Source: a virus. From it: a stretch of DNA of 64,000 nt. The stretch covers positions 1 to 64,000 of the IMG/VR virus record IMGVR_UViG_3300023301_000006; one strand, given 5' to 3'. Positions 46,468 to 55,100 of the stretch are shown here, piece after piece; the stretch's first letter is position 1; each line of letters starts with the position of its first letter. A program made the translations under genes and the position numbers. The notes beneath the pieces were generated by a model, which was not told where the DNA came from, did no database searches, and was given only the letters and a program-made list of their open reading frames with translations.

Positions 46468-46962
46468 TTATATTAAGAACTCTTTATCGTATCTGTTTAC
46501 TAAATTAGCATTATAAAAATCATAATCTCCAGTTACTTCTTCAGCGATATCTTCAATAGCTCCAACAAAACTCTCTGCATCAACAACACTTTCAAATTCC
46601 TTTTCTATTAAAACTAGTGACCTATCTTGAAAAACGTCTACTTCATATTCTTCAGAACAATATACAACAACAAGTCTACTTTTAGACAGGGAGTTCACTT
46701 CTTTTCCACCGAAAAGCTCCATCTTTTCATCAAAGTCCTTCATTGTTGTTCTGAAGGTTAGTTCATTCCTTACAAGTCCAAACCCTTCTTTATATACAAC
46801 TAAAGGCTCTTTTTGTTTAAGTCGAATTCTAATTTCATGTTCTCCCATGGATAAATATTTTTGGTATATATGGATTATCTTAATTATTTCACACTCTCTT
46901 AAGAATTCTTCAACGTCACCTTTAAACCACCATTTTCTTTCTATTTCCATCTTCTGTTTCAT
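46468..46962 (-). CDS. CYTH-domain protein
   Basis: 164 residues. E-I-E-R-K-W-W-F at the N-terminus is the E-x-E-x-K signature of CYTH enzymes. Later I-R-I-R-L-K, E-L-T-F-R and L-I-E-K-E-F supply the basic and acidic tunnel residues. CYTH proteins hydrolyse triphosphate substrates (tri-polyphosphate, nucleotides, thiamine triphosphate) or cyclise ATP. The natural substrate of phage versions is not established. Overlaps the phosphoesterase gene by one base. Confidence 0.75.
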   Translation of the reverse strand: MKQKMEIERKWWFKGDVEEFLRECEIIKIIHIYQKYLSMGEHEIRIRLKQKEPLVVYKEGFGLVRNELTFRTTMKDFDEKMELFGGKEVNSLSKSRLVVVYCSEEYEVDVFQDRSLVLIEKEFESVVDAESFVGAIEDIAEEVTGDYDFYNANLVNRYDKEFLI

Positions 46963-47468
46963 TATTCTACGCCTCCTTTAGCTTCAAAAAAAATCTCAAT
47001 TTCATGCATTGGGACTGGTTTGTAGTTGCTTAGTTCAACTCCTACGTTACAGTGGAATTTATCGTCCATTTTGCCGTTGTGTAGATGCCCATGGATATTA
47101 GCATAGGGCATATGCTCATTCATAAAAACTGGTTCATGTGAAAGAATATAAACTCCTTTGTAAATAATTGGAAATTCAGACACTTGCCAAAACCCACATT
47201 TTCCCCACCAGCTTGCAGTTCTATGTTTATCATGGTTCCCCATAATAAGAACGATGTGTCCGTTCAGTTGTGAAAAGATTTCTTTAATTCTATCTTGACC
47301 AGCAAAGGCGAAATCTCCCATGTGAAATACCTTGTCTCCTTTACTAACAATATTATTCCATGCTTTAATCATTTCTTTGTCCATTTGCTTTGTATTTTCA
47401 AATGGTCTGCCAGTGTATTTAATAACGTTCTGATGACCAAAATGATGGTCTGATGTAAAGTATACCAT
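46962..47468 (-). CDS. Calcineurin-like metallophosphoesterase
   Basis: 168 residues. T-S-D-H-H-F-G-H, H-M-G-D-F, M-G-N-H-D-K, L-S-H-E-P and N-I-H-G-H-L-H are the metal-binding motifs of the family, all present. Likely acts on a phosphodiester or nucleotide; substrate unknown. Behind its own promoter at 47515 and coupled to the CYTH gene. Confidence 0.8.
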   Translation of the reverse strand: MVYFTSDHHFGHQNVIKYTGRPFENTKQMDKEMIKAWNNIVSKGDKVFHMGDFAFAGQDRIKEIFSQLNGHIVLIMGNHDKHRTASWWGKCGFWQVSEFPIIYKGVYILSHEPVFMNEHMPYANIHGHLHNGKMDDKFHCNVGVELSNYKPVPMHEIEIFFEAKGGVE

Positions 47469-47514
47469 ATTGTTACCTCCTTAATATTTTTTTCTTTTTT
47501 TATCTTCTAATTAT

Positions 47515-47543
47515 ATTATATCATTAAACAAAAAAAATAGCAA
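47515..47543 (-). promoter_or_regulatory. Promoter of the phosphoesterase/CYTH genes
   Basis: TTGCTA, 17 bases, TATAAT, extended -10. It overlaps the terminator of the upstream kinase gene. Confidence 0.65.
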
Positions 47544-47572
47544 TAACAAATTTTATTTTGTTACTGCTTGAG
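47528..47572 (-). terminator. Terminator after the guanylate-kinase-like gene
   Basis: AGCAGTAACAAAA...TTTGTTATTGCT hairpin and eight T on the reverse strand. Confidence 0.7.
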
Positions 47573-47575
47573 TAT

Positions 47576-48058
47576 TTAGTTTTTAAGCACTGTAAAATTA
47601 TCCAAGTCCAGTCCTTTGAATCTTCCTATGTCTAATACAAACCTTCTAATTCCTTTTTTAAACCCATCTCTTTTAATAAGCCTAATTACCCTTGTGTACC
47701 ATTTAGAGTCAATAAATATAGGAATAACATTTTTTGCCCCAACAACTTTGGCAAACTGTTCAGGACCATCAACACCAGTAACTAAAATATTCACACAGTG
47801 TTCATGTAAATGCTCAACACTCGTGCCATATGTATTACCATAGATACTCATTTGTTGGAGTATGTTTAAGTTTTTAACTTCATCTTTAGTTATAAAATGA
47901 TAATCGACCCCGTCTACTTCATTAGGTCTTTGCGGTCTGGTAGTAAAACTAACCAACTTCCTCCACTGCAAAGAGGATTTTAAAAACTTACTCTCAAAAA
48001 AAGTTTTTCCTGAGCCGCTAGGTCCTACTATTACTATTACTACTGCATGTAATTTCAC
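47576..48058 (-). CDS. Guanylate-kinase-like protein
   Basis: 160 residues. P-loop G-P-S-G-S-G-K-T and S-F-T-T-R-P-Q-R-P-N-E-V-D-G-V-D-Y-H-F are clear guanylate kinase signatures. Shorter than host Gmk and without the usual C-terminal lid sequence, so the substrate could be another nucleotide. Last gene of the NAD-salvage operon. Confidence 0.75.
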   Translation of the reverse strand: MKLHAVVIVIVGPSGSGKTFFESKFLKSSLQWRKLVSFTTRPQRPNEVDGVDYHFITKDEVKNLNILQQMSIYGNTYGTSVEHLHEHCVNILVTGVDGPEQFAKVVGAKNVIPIFIDSKWYTRVIRLIKRDGFKKGIRRFVLDIGRFKGLDLDNFTVLKN

Positions 48059-48068
48059 ACTTACCTCC

Positions 48069-48671
48069 TTAATCCAACATCTTATAATCTGCTTTTGGGT
48101 TCTTAAATATTTCTAAATATCTTTCTCTAATTTCTTTATAATTCTCTATTATTACTTCAGGACAGAATTGCTCTATGCAATCAAAATCGTCATTCTCAAA
48201 GGCTTTTCTTATCTTCGTGGCACTAAGTGCATTAAATACTTTTTGTCGCTCTACGTAGATTATAGAAACTCGTTTTTGTATAAAATGACTATGTTTGAAC
48301 CAAAGTTTGATAAAATTTAAGTCATCAGAGTAATAAATACTAAAGTGCTTTTGGCGAATTCTTGCTACAATATTGTAATATAAATATTCTCCCCACTTAT
48401 CTAATTCCATCATTCCATTTTCTTTCCCCCAGTCAGGTAATTCCATAACTTTAATTTTCGACACGTCTTCTTCTGAAAAATTCTTAGATATGTGTCTGTA
48501 CAGATATGTTACTCTTTCTGAATGGGAGAATGGGTTTCTTAGAGTTTCTTGTTTGTTGCTTGAGCCTAATACAATAAGCACCATGTCGTTTTCCTTACAG
48601 GCTTTCTCAATCATCCATAAATGTGCATTGTGCATTGGTTGCATTCTTGCTAAAAATACTCCTACTTTCAT
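48069..48671 (-). CDS. NMN adenylyltransferase (NadM-like)
   Basis: 200 residues. V-F-L-A-R-M-Q-P-M-H-N-A-H-L is the H-x-G-H-like nucleotidyltransferase motif (here H-N-A-H). S-A-T-K-I-R-K-A-F near residue 155 is the I-S-x-T-x-x-R-like motif. It would join NMN and ATP to make NAD. Follows nadR and a small membrane protein in the same operon. Confidence 0.75.
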   Translation of the reverse strand: MKVGVFLARMQPMHNAHLWMIEKACKENDMVLIVLGSSNKQETLRNPFSHSERVTYLYRHISKNFSEEDVSKIKVMELPDWGKENGMMELDKWGEYLYYNIVARIRQKHFSIYYSDDLNFIKLWFKHSHFIQKRVSIIYVERQKVFNALSATKIRKAFENDDFDCIEQFCPEVIIENYKEIRERYLEIFKNPKADYKMLD

Positions 48672-48672
48672 A

Positions 48673-48990
48673 TTAAAAGTCCTCCTTTTTTACGTGATAC
48701 TTAGCATAATTTTGAATTGCACTCTTATATATTTCTTTACCTCTCACTAAGAGGAAAACGGCAATTAAGAATAGAATTATTATTCCTACCAACATAAAGT
48801 TAAACAGGAAGTATAGAAGCGTGAACAACAACGTAAAAAACAATATCGATTCCATAGTTCCAAGTATAATAGTAGATAAGACATCAACTTGTCCGTGGTA
48901 TGCCGTAGGGAAAAAATAGTATCTCATGAAAACTGGTAAAGAGAATAGAGCTATTGAAAGCAACATACAAATTTGTATAGACATACCCAT
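48673..48990 (-). CDS. Small membrane protein of the NAD operon
   Basis: 105 residues with three hydrophobic stretches (about 3-22, 38-58, 60-82). No motif I can name. Overlaps the nadR stop by one base (TAATG), so it is translationally coupled to it. Confidence 0.55.
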   Translation of the reverse strand: MGMSIQICMLLSIALFSLPVFMRYYFFPTAYHGQVDVLSTIILGTMESILFFTLLFTLLYFLFNFMLVGIIILFLIAVFLLVRGKEIYKSAIQNYAKYHVKKEDF

Positions 48991-50015
48991 TAAACAACAC
49001 CTCCTGAATTGATTAAATCATTGACCAACTTAAAAGATTTATTAAATCTGTTTAGATAGTCTCCATTGATTATCTTATACTCTATCCCAAGTTCATCAAA
49101 CATTCCTTTTAATACTTCATTGTTGTCTTCCCTAACCTTTTCCTCACCTTGGTCACGTAGTCCGTCTGCAACCCATTTTACATCAGGTTCAAGAAACAAG
49201 TATAAATCATACTCTTGATTTTTTGCCATCTCATTATATAGTTTTTTCTCATTATTGAAGTATATATCAAAATAGTATTGTGTTACAACTACCTCACTAT
49301 CAATGAACAATACTTTGTTTGAGTCTTTTACCTTATCTATCTCATGTACTTTCTGTTTAAAGGCAATCTCATCGAACATATCCTTTGTAAGGAAGTTGGA
49401 ATATTCTTCGCAAATATCTCTCCCATACTCTGCAACGTAATTGGTATTGAATACTCTTGCTAAGTTTTTAACAAGAGTGGATTTACCACAACTCTCTGTT
49501 CCAATGACTGCAATTCTTTTAACAAATTCCGCACGAACGTAATTAGGCATCTTGTCCCAATTCCCATAGACATCTTGTCTAATTTCTGTCGCACTTACGT
49601 TTACTACATTTCTTTCATTGTCGATTACGATATGTTTCGCATTTGGGTATAATCTATCAAAGGTTTCAGAATATCCAATCTCTGAGCTAAAGACAAAATC
49701 TATTTTTTCCCCTATCTCTTTTTTAATTTTCTCTGCTCCTTCTTCCCATGAATAATCTTCAACCCCATAATCATCTTCAATTTCTATTATGAACACGTTG
49801 TCTATCTCTGAAGCAAGTTTCCCCAACCAAGAGAGTCTTGTGGAAGGGTCTACATAAGGAAAGTTGTCCTTGATACTTAGTTTCTTCTCTCTCTTTTCTG
49901 AATGTGTCATTACAACATATAGTTTATCTACTAAATTTGACGCATAAGTTATTGCAAACACATGCCCTGAATGTAATGGATAAAATTTACCACCAATAAA
50001 ACCTACTGTTTTCAT
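48990..50015 (-). CDS. nadR: NadR-like bifunctional NMN adenylyltransferase / ribosylnicotinamide kinase
   Basis: 341 residues. The N-terminal half starts F-I-G-G-K-F-Y-P-L-H-S-G-H (nucleotidyltransferase) with N-V-S-A-T-E-I-R. The C-terminal half has P-loop G-T-E-S-C-G-K-S-T and the Walker B-like L-F-I-D-S-E. The DNA-binding domain of enterobacterial NadR is absent. It would phosphorylate nicotinamide riboside to NMN and adenylate it. With pnuC and the NadM-like gene it makes a salvage route from imported nicotinamide riboside to NAD. Confidence 0.82.
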   Translation of the reverse strand: MKTVGFIGGKFYPLHSGHVFAITYASNLVDKLYVVMTHSEKREKKLSIKDNFPYVDPSTRLSWLGKLASEIDNVFIIEIEDDYGVEDYSWEEGAEKIKKEIGEKIDFVFSSEIGYSETFDRLYPNAKHIVIDNERNVVNVSATEIRQDVYGNWDKMPNYVRAEFVKRIAVIGTESCGKSTLVKNLARVFNTNYVAEYGRDICEEYSNFLTKDMFDEIAFKQKVHEIDKVKDSNKVLFIDSEVVVTQYYFDIYFNNEKKLYNEMAKNQEYDLYLFLEPDVKWVADGLRDQGEEKVREDNNEVLKGMFDELGIEYKIINGDYLNRFNKSFKLVNDLINSGGVV

Positions 50016-50027
50016 ACTATTAACCTC

Positions 50028-50714
50028 CTATAATATCTTAAGAACTCTACGGAACATTCCATGAAATCTACCAATGTCTCTATCAAGATGATAGTGTCCG
50101 TAATACCATTGATAATCATGCTTGTGCTCTCTTAGTCTATTTCGAATAACGTTCATTTGAACTTCTGTGGGGTCGTCATAGTTGTTTTCCACAAGCTTTT
50201 CAGCAATTGAGTAAGGAGGTGCGTGTGTAATAACAAAGTCAATGTTCTTCTGACACTCCTCAATTGCTTTTATTGCTCTAATAGCTTCTTCATAAGTTGG
50301 TTCTTCTTCTTTCCACCAAGAAACAAACTCTGTTCTAAAGGCTTTGTCATGACTTCTTGCTCCGCCGAATGTCAAGAAAGTTTTTCCTTGAATATCATAC
50401 ACTTGACCTCTTTTTAAATGAAATACAGAATCATTAATTTTCCCAACCTTACCACCATACTTGTCAATAACAGGATATTGGTGAAGTAAATTAAAATTCT
50501 CATGGTTGCCGTCAACGAATAGAGTTGTAAAACTCTTTTCACTCAACCAATCCAACCAATACCTCATCTCGCTATTGTCTTTCCAAATTATACCAAAATC
50601 GCCACAGATAATAACAACATCTTCTTTAGTCATTTTCCGTTGGTCTGGAAAGTTATCTATACTTAGTCTTCTAATGTCAATGTTACCATGGGTGTCCCCA
50701 GTAATATAAATCAT
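50028..50714 (-). CDS. Metallophosphoesterase
   Basis: 228 residues. G-D-T-H-G, C-G-D-F-G, D-G-N-H-E and I-T-H-A-P, plus Y-Y-G-H-Y-H near the end, are the calcineurin-like metal motifs. Substrate unknown. It lies between family B and nadR. Confidence 0.8.
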   Translation of the reverse strand: MIYITGDTHGNIDIRRLSIDNFPDQRKMTKEDVVIICGDFGIIWKDNSEMRYWLDWLSEKSFTTLFVDGNHENFNLLHQYPVIDKYGGKVGKINDSVFHLKRGQVYDIQGKTFLTFGGARSHDKAFRTEFVSWWKEEEPTYEEAIRAIKAIEECQKNIDFVITHAPPYSIAEKLVENNYDDPTEVQMNVIRNRLREHKHDYQWYYGHYHLDRDIGRFHGMFRRVLKIL

Positions 50715-50728
50715 CGTTTCACTCTCCT

Positions 50729-51046
50729 TTAAATTTCTTTGTACAAATACTCTATATTCTTTAAATCAGCAATCTCATAAATTTCTTCATTAGAACGAAC
50801 TTCTTTCATTTCGAGATAAGTGTTTACACTTCCATAGTTTACCATTTTAGTGTTGTATCTATTAGTATAAATTCTATAACATAAATCTCTAGTATACATA
50901 TTCCAACGGTTGTTTATTAAAGGCTCCTGGCAAAATGAAATGTACCCTAATCTATCAAGTTCTTTGCACAGTTCTCTTTCGTCTTCGCCATTTCGGACTC
51001 TTACTATCGTTGTTTGTCCATTTAGGATTTCCTCATTTATTATCAC
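50729..51046 (-). CDS. Family B small protein
   Basis: 105 residues with E-L-C-K-E-L-D-R-L-G-Y (family B core with the following W-S-G diverged) and a Y-L-Y-K-E-I ending. First gene after the promoter at 51087. Confidence 0.55.
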   Translation of the reverse strand: MIINEEILNGQTTIVRVRNGEDERELCKELDRLGYISFCQEPLINNRWNMYTRDLCYRIYTNRYNTKMVNYGSVNTYLEMKEVRSNEEIYEIADLKNIEYLYKEI

Positions 51047-51086
51047 ACCTAACTCCTCCTTTTTTTTCTTTTTCTCTTATATTAAT

Positions 51087-51115
51087 ATTATATCACTTTT
51101 TAGATATTTCTGCAA
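51087..51115 (-). promoter_or_regulatory. Promoter of the family B/phosphoesterase/nadR operon
   Basis: TTGCAG, 17 bases, TATAAT, extended -10. Confidence 0.7.
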
Positions 51116-51141
51116 TAAAAAAATGCAGTTTTTACGCTGTA

Positions 51142-51810
51142 CTATGCTTGTTGATTCATTTTGTTCCAATTATATAAACCATACACTGAATTTACTAAAT
51201 AAGCAATCCACATAACCAACACAGAAATATCAGTTCCACCATTACTCAACGCATAAATCCAAAGGCATATGGAAGCCACATTAACGCCTATCCATAACAC
51301 CCATTGTTCTACATAACGCATCACCATTAAAATCATTGCTATAATAGATAGAATAGTTGATATTGAATCAAAGTAAGGCATATTACCACCAAGAGAAGCC
51401 AACCATTGCCCATAAAATAAAATGGCTACAATTGCAATTACGAACCAAGTAAAACGTTGTTTTTGAGTCATAATTTTAGTTTTAACTTCTTTGACTTTTG
51501 AATTCATATATTTTCGCCACAATAGAATACCAACAAATTGCATTGGTAAGAAAAATATTAGGTTTAACATCACTTCTCCGTAAAATTTCCATGAATAAGC
51601 CACCCAAGCATATGCTAATACGTTAACAATACCAACGTAGTAATTAGATATTTTACCTTTGGCTGCTAAAACTACACACCATATACCAGTTAAAGATGCA
51701 GTTACTCCAATCAGACCATCTCCCCAATAAAGGGATAATGATAATATTAATAGGGTAGATACCCCCAACCATATTTTTTCAAACGTCTTCCAATCATTAA
51801 AGTAATTCAT
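51142..51810 (-). CDS. pnuC: PnuC nicotinamide riboside transporter
   Basis: 222 residues, seven hydrophobic segments. Family features: G-K-I-S-N-Y-Y-V-G-I-V-N-V near segment 3, F-Y-G-E-V-M-L-N-L, and the C-terminal S-V-Y-G-L-Y-N-W. It would bring nicotinamide riboside into the cell by facilitated diffusion, with phosphorylation by NadR trapping it. It is the last gene of the upstream transcript; nadR follows 1.1 kb further on, behind a new promoter. Confidence 0.85.
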   Translation of the reverse strand: MNYFNDWKTFEKIWLGVSTLLILSLSLYWGDGLIGVTASLTGIWCVVLAAKGKISNYYVGIVNVLAYAWVAYSWKFYGEVMLNLIFFLPMQFVGILLWRKYMNSKVKEVKTKIMTQKQRFTWFVIAIVAILFYGQWLASLGGNMPYFDSISTILSIIAMILMVMRYVEQWVLWIGVNVASICLWIYALSNGGTDISVLVMWIAYLVNSVYGLYNWNKMNQQA

Positions 51811-51818
51811 AATTCCTC

Positions 51819-52118
51819 CTATACTTCTTTATATAATGGACAGTCATCTTTTATTTCTTCATATTTGTATAAGAATACGCGAGAATTGTTGTTTGCCTCC
51901 TTTATTGAAGATTTGTAGATTGATTTTGATGGAGGCTTGGGTATTTCATATATTATACCTTTTTCTTTCTCATCAAAGTACTTCAAATCAATTAAAGTTG
52001 AACCACTCTTCCATCTATAACCATTCTTGTGTAGTTCTTTAGACAACTCATTTATTTGGTCTTTATTTGTGAGTATGACTCTAAGACCTTGGCTCAATAG
52101 TTCTTGCCTTATTTTCAT
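51819..52118 (-). CDS. Family B small protein
   Basis: 99 residues: L-S-K-E-L-H-K-N-G-Y-R-W-K-S-G, ends P-L-Y-K-E-V. GGGGAGG ribosome site lies in the 3' end of the upstream gene. Confidence 0.65.
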   Translation of the reverse strand: MKIRQELLSQGLRVILTNKDQINELSKELHKNGYRWKSGSTLIDLKYFDEKEKGIIYEIPKPPSKSIYKSSIKEANNNSRVFLYKYEEIKDDCPLYKEV

Positions 52119-52119
52119 T

Positions 52120-52398
52120 TTATACCTCCCCGTATATTGGTTTTAATAGTGAAATGGCATCTATTTCAATTATCTTATAATTTTGACGATAGTGACTAAT
52201 AAAGCTATCTGCTTCTCAGGAAGAACTGGTCTCCCAAATATATCCTTCCCCCATCAAAAATAATGTACTATGCTCAATAGTGCGAAGTGACTTTACCAAT
52301 GGACCATCGAAACTCCAGCGGAGTTTTTTGTCAATTGCATATGACTCAAACAACTTAAGTATTTCTTTAGTTCTTATTGATACCACATAGTAATTCAC
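52120..52398 (-). CDS. Family C small protein, with one TGA codon
   Basis: 92 residues. GTG start at 52398, six bases after AAGGAGG; TGA at 52216 read as Trp (S-S-S-W-E-A-D). Aligns end to end with the products at 56388 and 56674 (I-R-x-K ... I-I-E-I-D-A-I-S-L-L-K-P-I-Y-G-E-V). Under the standard code it would be called truncated. Confidence 0.65.
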
Positions 52399-52399
52399 T

Positions 52400-52687
52400 T
52401 TATACCTCCTTATATAAAAAGATTGCTTCCCATATGTCCTCAAAGTTTAGTGTGATATCATCTTTTATGTCCAAATTTTCAATTTTATCATATGACACAC
52501 GAAGTTTATCTAAACGGACTTTATAATATAAAGGATACATATATTCAGGAGGAAGCCACTCTGGCAAAAAATCCCCATCTTGCCAACGGTAACCTAACTT
52601 ATTCAATGCTTTACTTACATCAATTACATCTGGTTGATTTTCTAATATAACGCAAAATTCATCTGGTAATCCTTTTCTCAATATCAT
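52400..52687 (-). CDS. Family B small protein
   Basis: 95 residues: V-S-K-A-L-N-K-L-G-Y-R-W-Q-D-G, W-L-P-P-E-Y; closest to the copy at 55101. Ends F-L-Y-K-E-V, coded by TATAAGGAGGTATAA, which is also the ribosome site of the next gene. Confidence 0.65.
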   Translation of the reverse strand: MILRKGLPDEFCVILENQPDVIDVSKALNKLGYRWQDGDFLPEWLPPEYMYPLYYKVRLDKLRVSYDKIENLDIKDDITLNFEDIWEAIFLYKEV

Positions 52688-52690
52688 ATT

Positions 52691-53104
52691 TTACACCTCC
52701 TGGTATAGATGGAATGGTCTAACTAACATATCAGAATGAAAAGAATAGCCAGTCTCTCCGTCTAGGTTGTATAAGTCATTTTGCTTTCTTGTTATTTCAA
52801 AAGTTTTTCCGCAGAACTTATTCATCTCTGCCGAAAAACCGTATCGAACGTCACTTATCTCAAATTCCCCCTGTAGATGATGGGTAGGGTTAATTAGAAA
52901 GTGTTTTTCAAACTCCTTTTTGGTTTTTACCCTTACTATGTCCCCAACTCTATAGACAGGAGAATATAGTTCTAAACTATCTGGTTTGAACGTAAAATCG
53001 AGTCTCTTTCTCTTGAGAAATGGTCGATTGTCGTTAACCTGAAAAGCCATTCCTTTGTGGGTTCCATCTTTCGTTGTATGTAACACATCCATTGCAATTC
53101 CCAT
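52691..53104 (-). CDS. Family A small protein
   Basis: 137 residues: V-G-D-I-V-R-V-K-T-K-K-E-F, M-N-K-F-C-G-K-T-F, F-H-S-D-M-L, ends H-L-Y-Q-E-V. First gene behind the promoter at 53153. Confidence 0.65.
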   Translation of the reverse strand: MGIAMDVLHTTKDGTHKGMAFQVNDNRPFLKRKRLDFTFKPDSLELYSPVYRVGDIVRVKTKKEFEKHFLINPTHHLQGEFEISDVRYGFSAEMNKFCGKTFEITRKQNDLYNLDGETGYSFHSDMLVRPFHLYQEV

Positions 53105-53152
53105 AAATTCACCCCTTTAAAATTTTATTTTTTATTTCTTTCTTATACTTAT

Positions 53153-53181
53153 ATTATATCACTTTTTAAGAAAACTTACAA
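53153..53181 (-). promoter_or_regulatory. Promoter
   Basis: TTGTAA, 17 bases, TATAAT, then the shared ATAAGTATAAGAAAG leader. Confidence 0.75.
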
Positions 53182-53182
53182 C

Positions 53183-53213
53183 AAAAAAAAGTAGAAAAAT
53201 AAATTCTACTCTG
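53183..53213 (-). terminator. Terminator inside the paralogue array
   Basis: AGTAGAATTTATTTTTCTACT hairpin-type sequence followed by eight T on the reverse strand. Nearly the same element occurs at 59092. Confidence 0.7.
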
Positions 53214-53222
53214 GATTTCATA

Positions 53223-53306
53223 CTAATTAAACATTATAACTAACATGATTATGATAAACGCTCCCCCAACTAAAGTCAATAAGAATGTGATTAGTAAATC
53301 TCCCAT
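53223..53306 (-). CDS. Tiny membrane protein
   Basis: 27 residues, one hydrophobic helix (L-L-I-T-F-L-L-T-L-V-G-G-A-F), AGGAGGAG ribosome site. Paired with the next small membrane protein. Confidence 0.5.
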   Translation of the reverse strand: MGDLLITFLLTLVGGAFIIIMLVIMFN

Positions 53307-53315
53307 AATCTCCTC

Positions 53316-53513
53316 CTAGCCTATTAAAATTGTACCAATGACGAAACTAAAACAAATTACAACAAAGGTTAAGTACCATACAAAAGGTTCGTCTTTTCGT
53401 TCATTTATGCCAAATGCGACCAATTCTGCAACAAGAAATACTATTGTTACTGTAATTACAATTACTAGTATGCCAGTAAGGAGCCTTGTAAAAAGACCAA
53501 TCATTGCTTCCAT
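53316..53513 (-). CDS. Small membrane protein
   Basis: 65 residues with two membrane helices (about 8-33 and 43-63). AGGAGG ribosome site in the 3' end of the family B gene upstream. Function unknown. Confidence 0.55.
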   Translation of the reverse strand: MEAMIGLFTRLLTGILVIVITVTIVFLVAELVAFGINERKDEPFVWYLTFVVICFSFVIGTILIG

Positions 53514-53515
53514 AA

Positions 53516-53815
53516 TTAAACCTCCTCATATAAAAAATTTTTATCTAAGATTTCTTCAAAACTAAAAATGTCATAACCCTTCCTAAGATAAACACAAACA
53601 GAAGCTTGATACACTTCTTTTTCTCCACCAAATGGCTTAACACGGTAAGCACGATTTCCCCCCGTTAAACCGAAGTAATTTAATTCCCTTAAGTCTTGTC
53701 CCATAGCCCAACTGTAGCCAATGCGATTTAACTCCATTGAAAGCTCATCAATTTGTTTCATCGTTCTTACTTTTACTACAAATCCTGTATCTAGTAACTT
53801 TCTCTTTATTTTCAA
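53516..53815 (-). CDS. Family B small protein
   Basis: 99 residues: L-S-M-E-L-N-R-I-G-Y-S-W-A-M-G, L-N-Y-F-G-L; ends F-L-Y-E-E-V, coded by the downstream ribosome site GAGGAGG. Confidence 0.65.
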   Translation of the reverse strand: MKIKRKLLDTGFVVKVRTMKQIDELSMELNRIGYSWAMGQDLRELNYFGLTGGNRAYRVKPFGGEKEVYQASVCVYLRKGYDIFSFEEILDKNFLYEEV

Positions 53816-53818
53816 TGT

Positions 53819-54268
53819 TTACACCTCCTTGAAGATGATTGGGATTTTAGTCAACATGTCTGCATCGAAAAGGTGGTAGGCGGTTTCATCATTAGCGTAG
53901 TCTTTACACTCATCTAGAATGTACACACCTTCTTCTTCAATACTTTTTATCTTAAAGATTTTACCACTAAGCTTATTCATATTTGTAGAAAAATAACACC
54001 TAGTTGTTACAAAAAAGCCATCAGAGAATGGGGATTTTTCAACTCTAAAATATCTACTAAATTCTTCTTTGGTCTTAACCCCAACTATTTCTCCAATTCT
54101 AAACTTAGGACTATAAGGTGTTAAATTACTCTCTTTAATAATTATTGAGGTGTCTATCTCACCTAAGTAGCACGGAAAAAAAAGACCCTCACTCAAAGAA
54201 CACAATTGAAAACCACCTTTAATACTGTTGTCTTTAGTACTGTATAGTCGTGTCGTTATTATTTTCAT
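53819..54268 (-). CDS. Family A small protein
   Basis: 149 residues: I-G-E-I-V-G-V-K-T-K-E-E-F, M-N-K-L-S-G-K-I-F, F-D-A-D-M-L, ends I-I-F-K-E-V, coded by AAGGAGGTG. Confidence 0.65.
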   Translation of the reverse strand: MKIITTRLYSTKDNSIKGGFQLCSLSEGLFFPCYLGEIDTSIIIKESNLTPYSPKFRIGEIVGVKTKEEFSRYFRVEKSPFSDGFFVTTRCYFSTNMNKLSGKIFKIKSIEEEGVYILDECKDYANDETAYHLFDADMLTKIPIIFKEV

Positions 54269-54270
54269 TT

Positions 54271-54699
54271 CTACACCTCCTTGTATATAATATTGTGTAA
54301 CTTGACAAGCATGTCTGAATCAAAATAAAACCCCATTCCATTTACTAATCTAAAAGTACCATCACTGGTTTTATGACTTATCTCATATTCTTTTCCACAA
54401 AATTCATTCATGTCTTGTTGAAAATTAGAACAAGTAATTACCCTAAATCCCCATGGTTGGTCATTTAAGATTGTAAAGTCTTTTTCAAATTCTCTTTTAG
54501 TCTTAACTCTAACCGTTTCTCCAATTCTAAATCTAGGAGCAGTCAACTTAATGACAGATGAATCATCAATGTGAATATTAAAGTAGGAACCTTTTTGGAA
54601 AATCTCATATCTATTACCATTTCTTATTGACTTGATAAAGAAATTTCCTTTTATAGTTCCATCAGTTGTTTTATATAGAGTTTCTTTTTTAAAGTCCAT
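54271..54699 (-). CDS. Family A small protein
   Basis: 142 residues: I-G-E-T-V-R-V-K-T-K-R-E-F, M-N-E-F-C-G-K-E-Y, F-D-S-D-M-L, ends I-I-Y-K-E-V, again coded by the next ribosome site. Confidence 0.65.
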   Translation of the reverse strand: MDFKKETLYKTTDGTIKGNFFIKSIRNGNRYEIFQKGSYFNIHIDDSSVIKLTAPRFRIGETVRVKTKREFEKDFTILNDQPWGFRVITCSNFQQDMNEFCGKEYEISHKTSDGTFRLVNGMGFYFDSDMLVKLHNIIYKEV

Positions 54700-55098
54700 T
54701 TATACCTCCTCGTAAATACTTAATACATTAACCAACATATCAGCGTGAAAGTAAAACCCTCCATTTTCCTCTGATAAATAAGTGTCAGAAGTGTCATCTT
54801 CTTTTCTAACCCTAAAAATCTTTCCACTATATTTGCTCATCGCCTCAAAAAACATAATAGATGCACCATGTACGGAAAATAAATTGTCATACTTACTTTC
54901 TTTAATTAAAAAATGTTTACTGAATTGCTCTTTAGTTTTTATTGCAACTAACGTCCCACTCCTAAAATTAGGAGAATACTTTCTTACTCCCTCTTTCTTT
55001 GGATTAAAATTAAGAAACTCACCTTTTAAAAAAGCTTCACCCCCTTGAAGTTTAAAAACTTCTCCTTCTTTAGTGATATACAGTACATATTCCTCCAT
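54700..55098 (-). CDS. Family A small protein
   Basis: 132 residues: S-G-T-L-V-A-I-K-T-K-E-Q-F, M-S-K-Y-S-G-K-I-F, F-H-A-D-M-L, ends S-I-Y-E-E-V. Its stop directly abuts the next ATG. Confidence 0.65.
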   Translation of the reverse strand: MEEYVLYITKEGEVFKLQGGEAFLKGEFLNFNPKKEGVRKYSPNFRSGTLVAIKTKEQFSKHFLIKESKYDNLFSVHGASIMFFEAMSKYSGKIFRVRKEDDTSDTYLSEENGGFYFHADMLVNVLSIYEEV

Positions 55099-55100
55099 CT

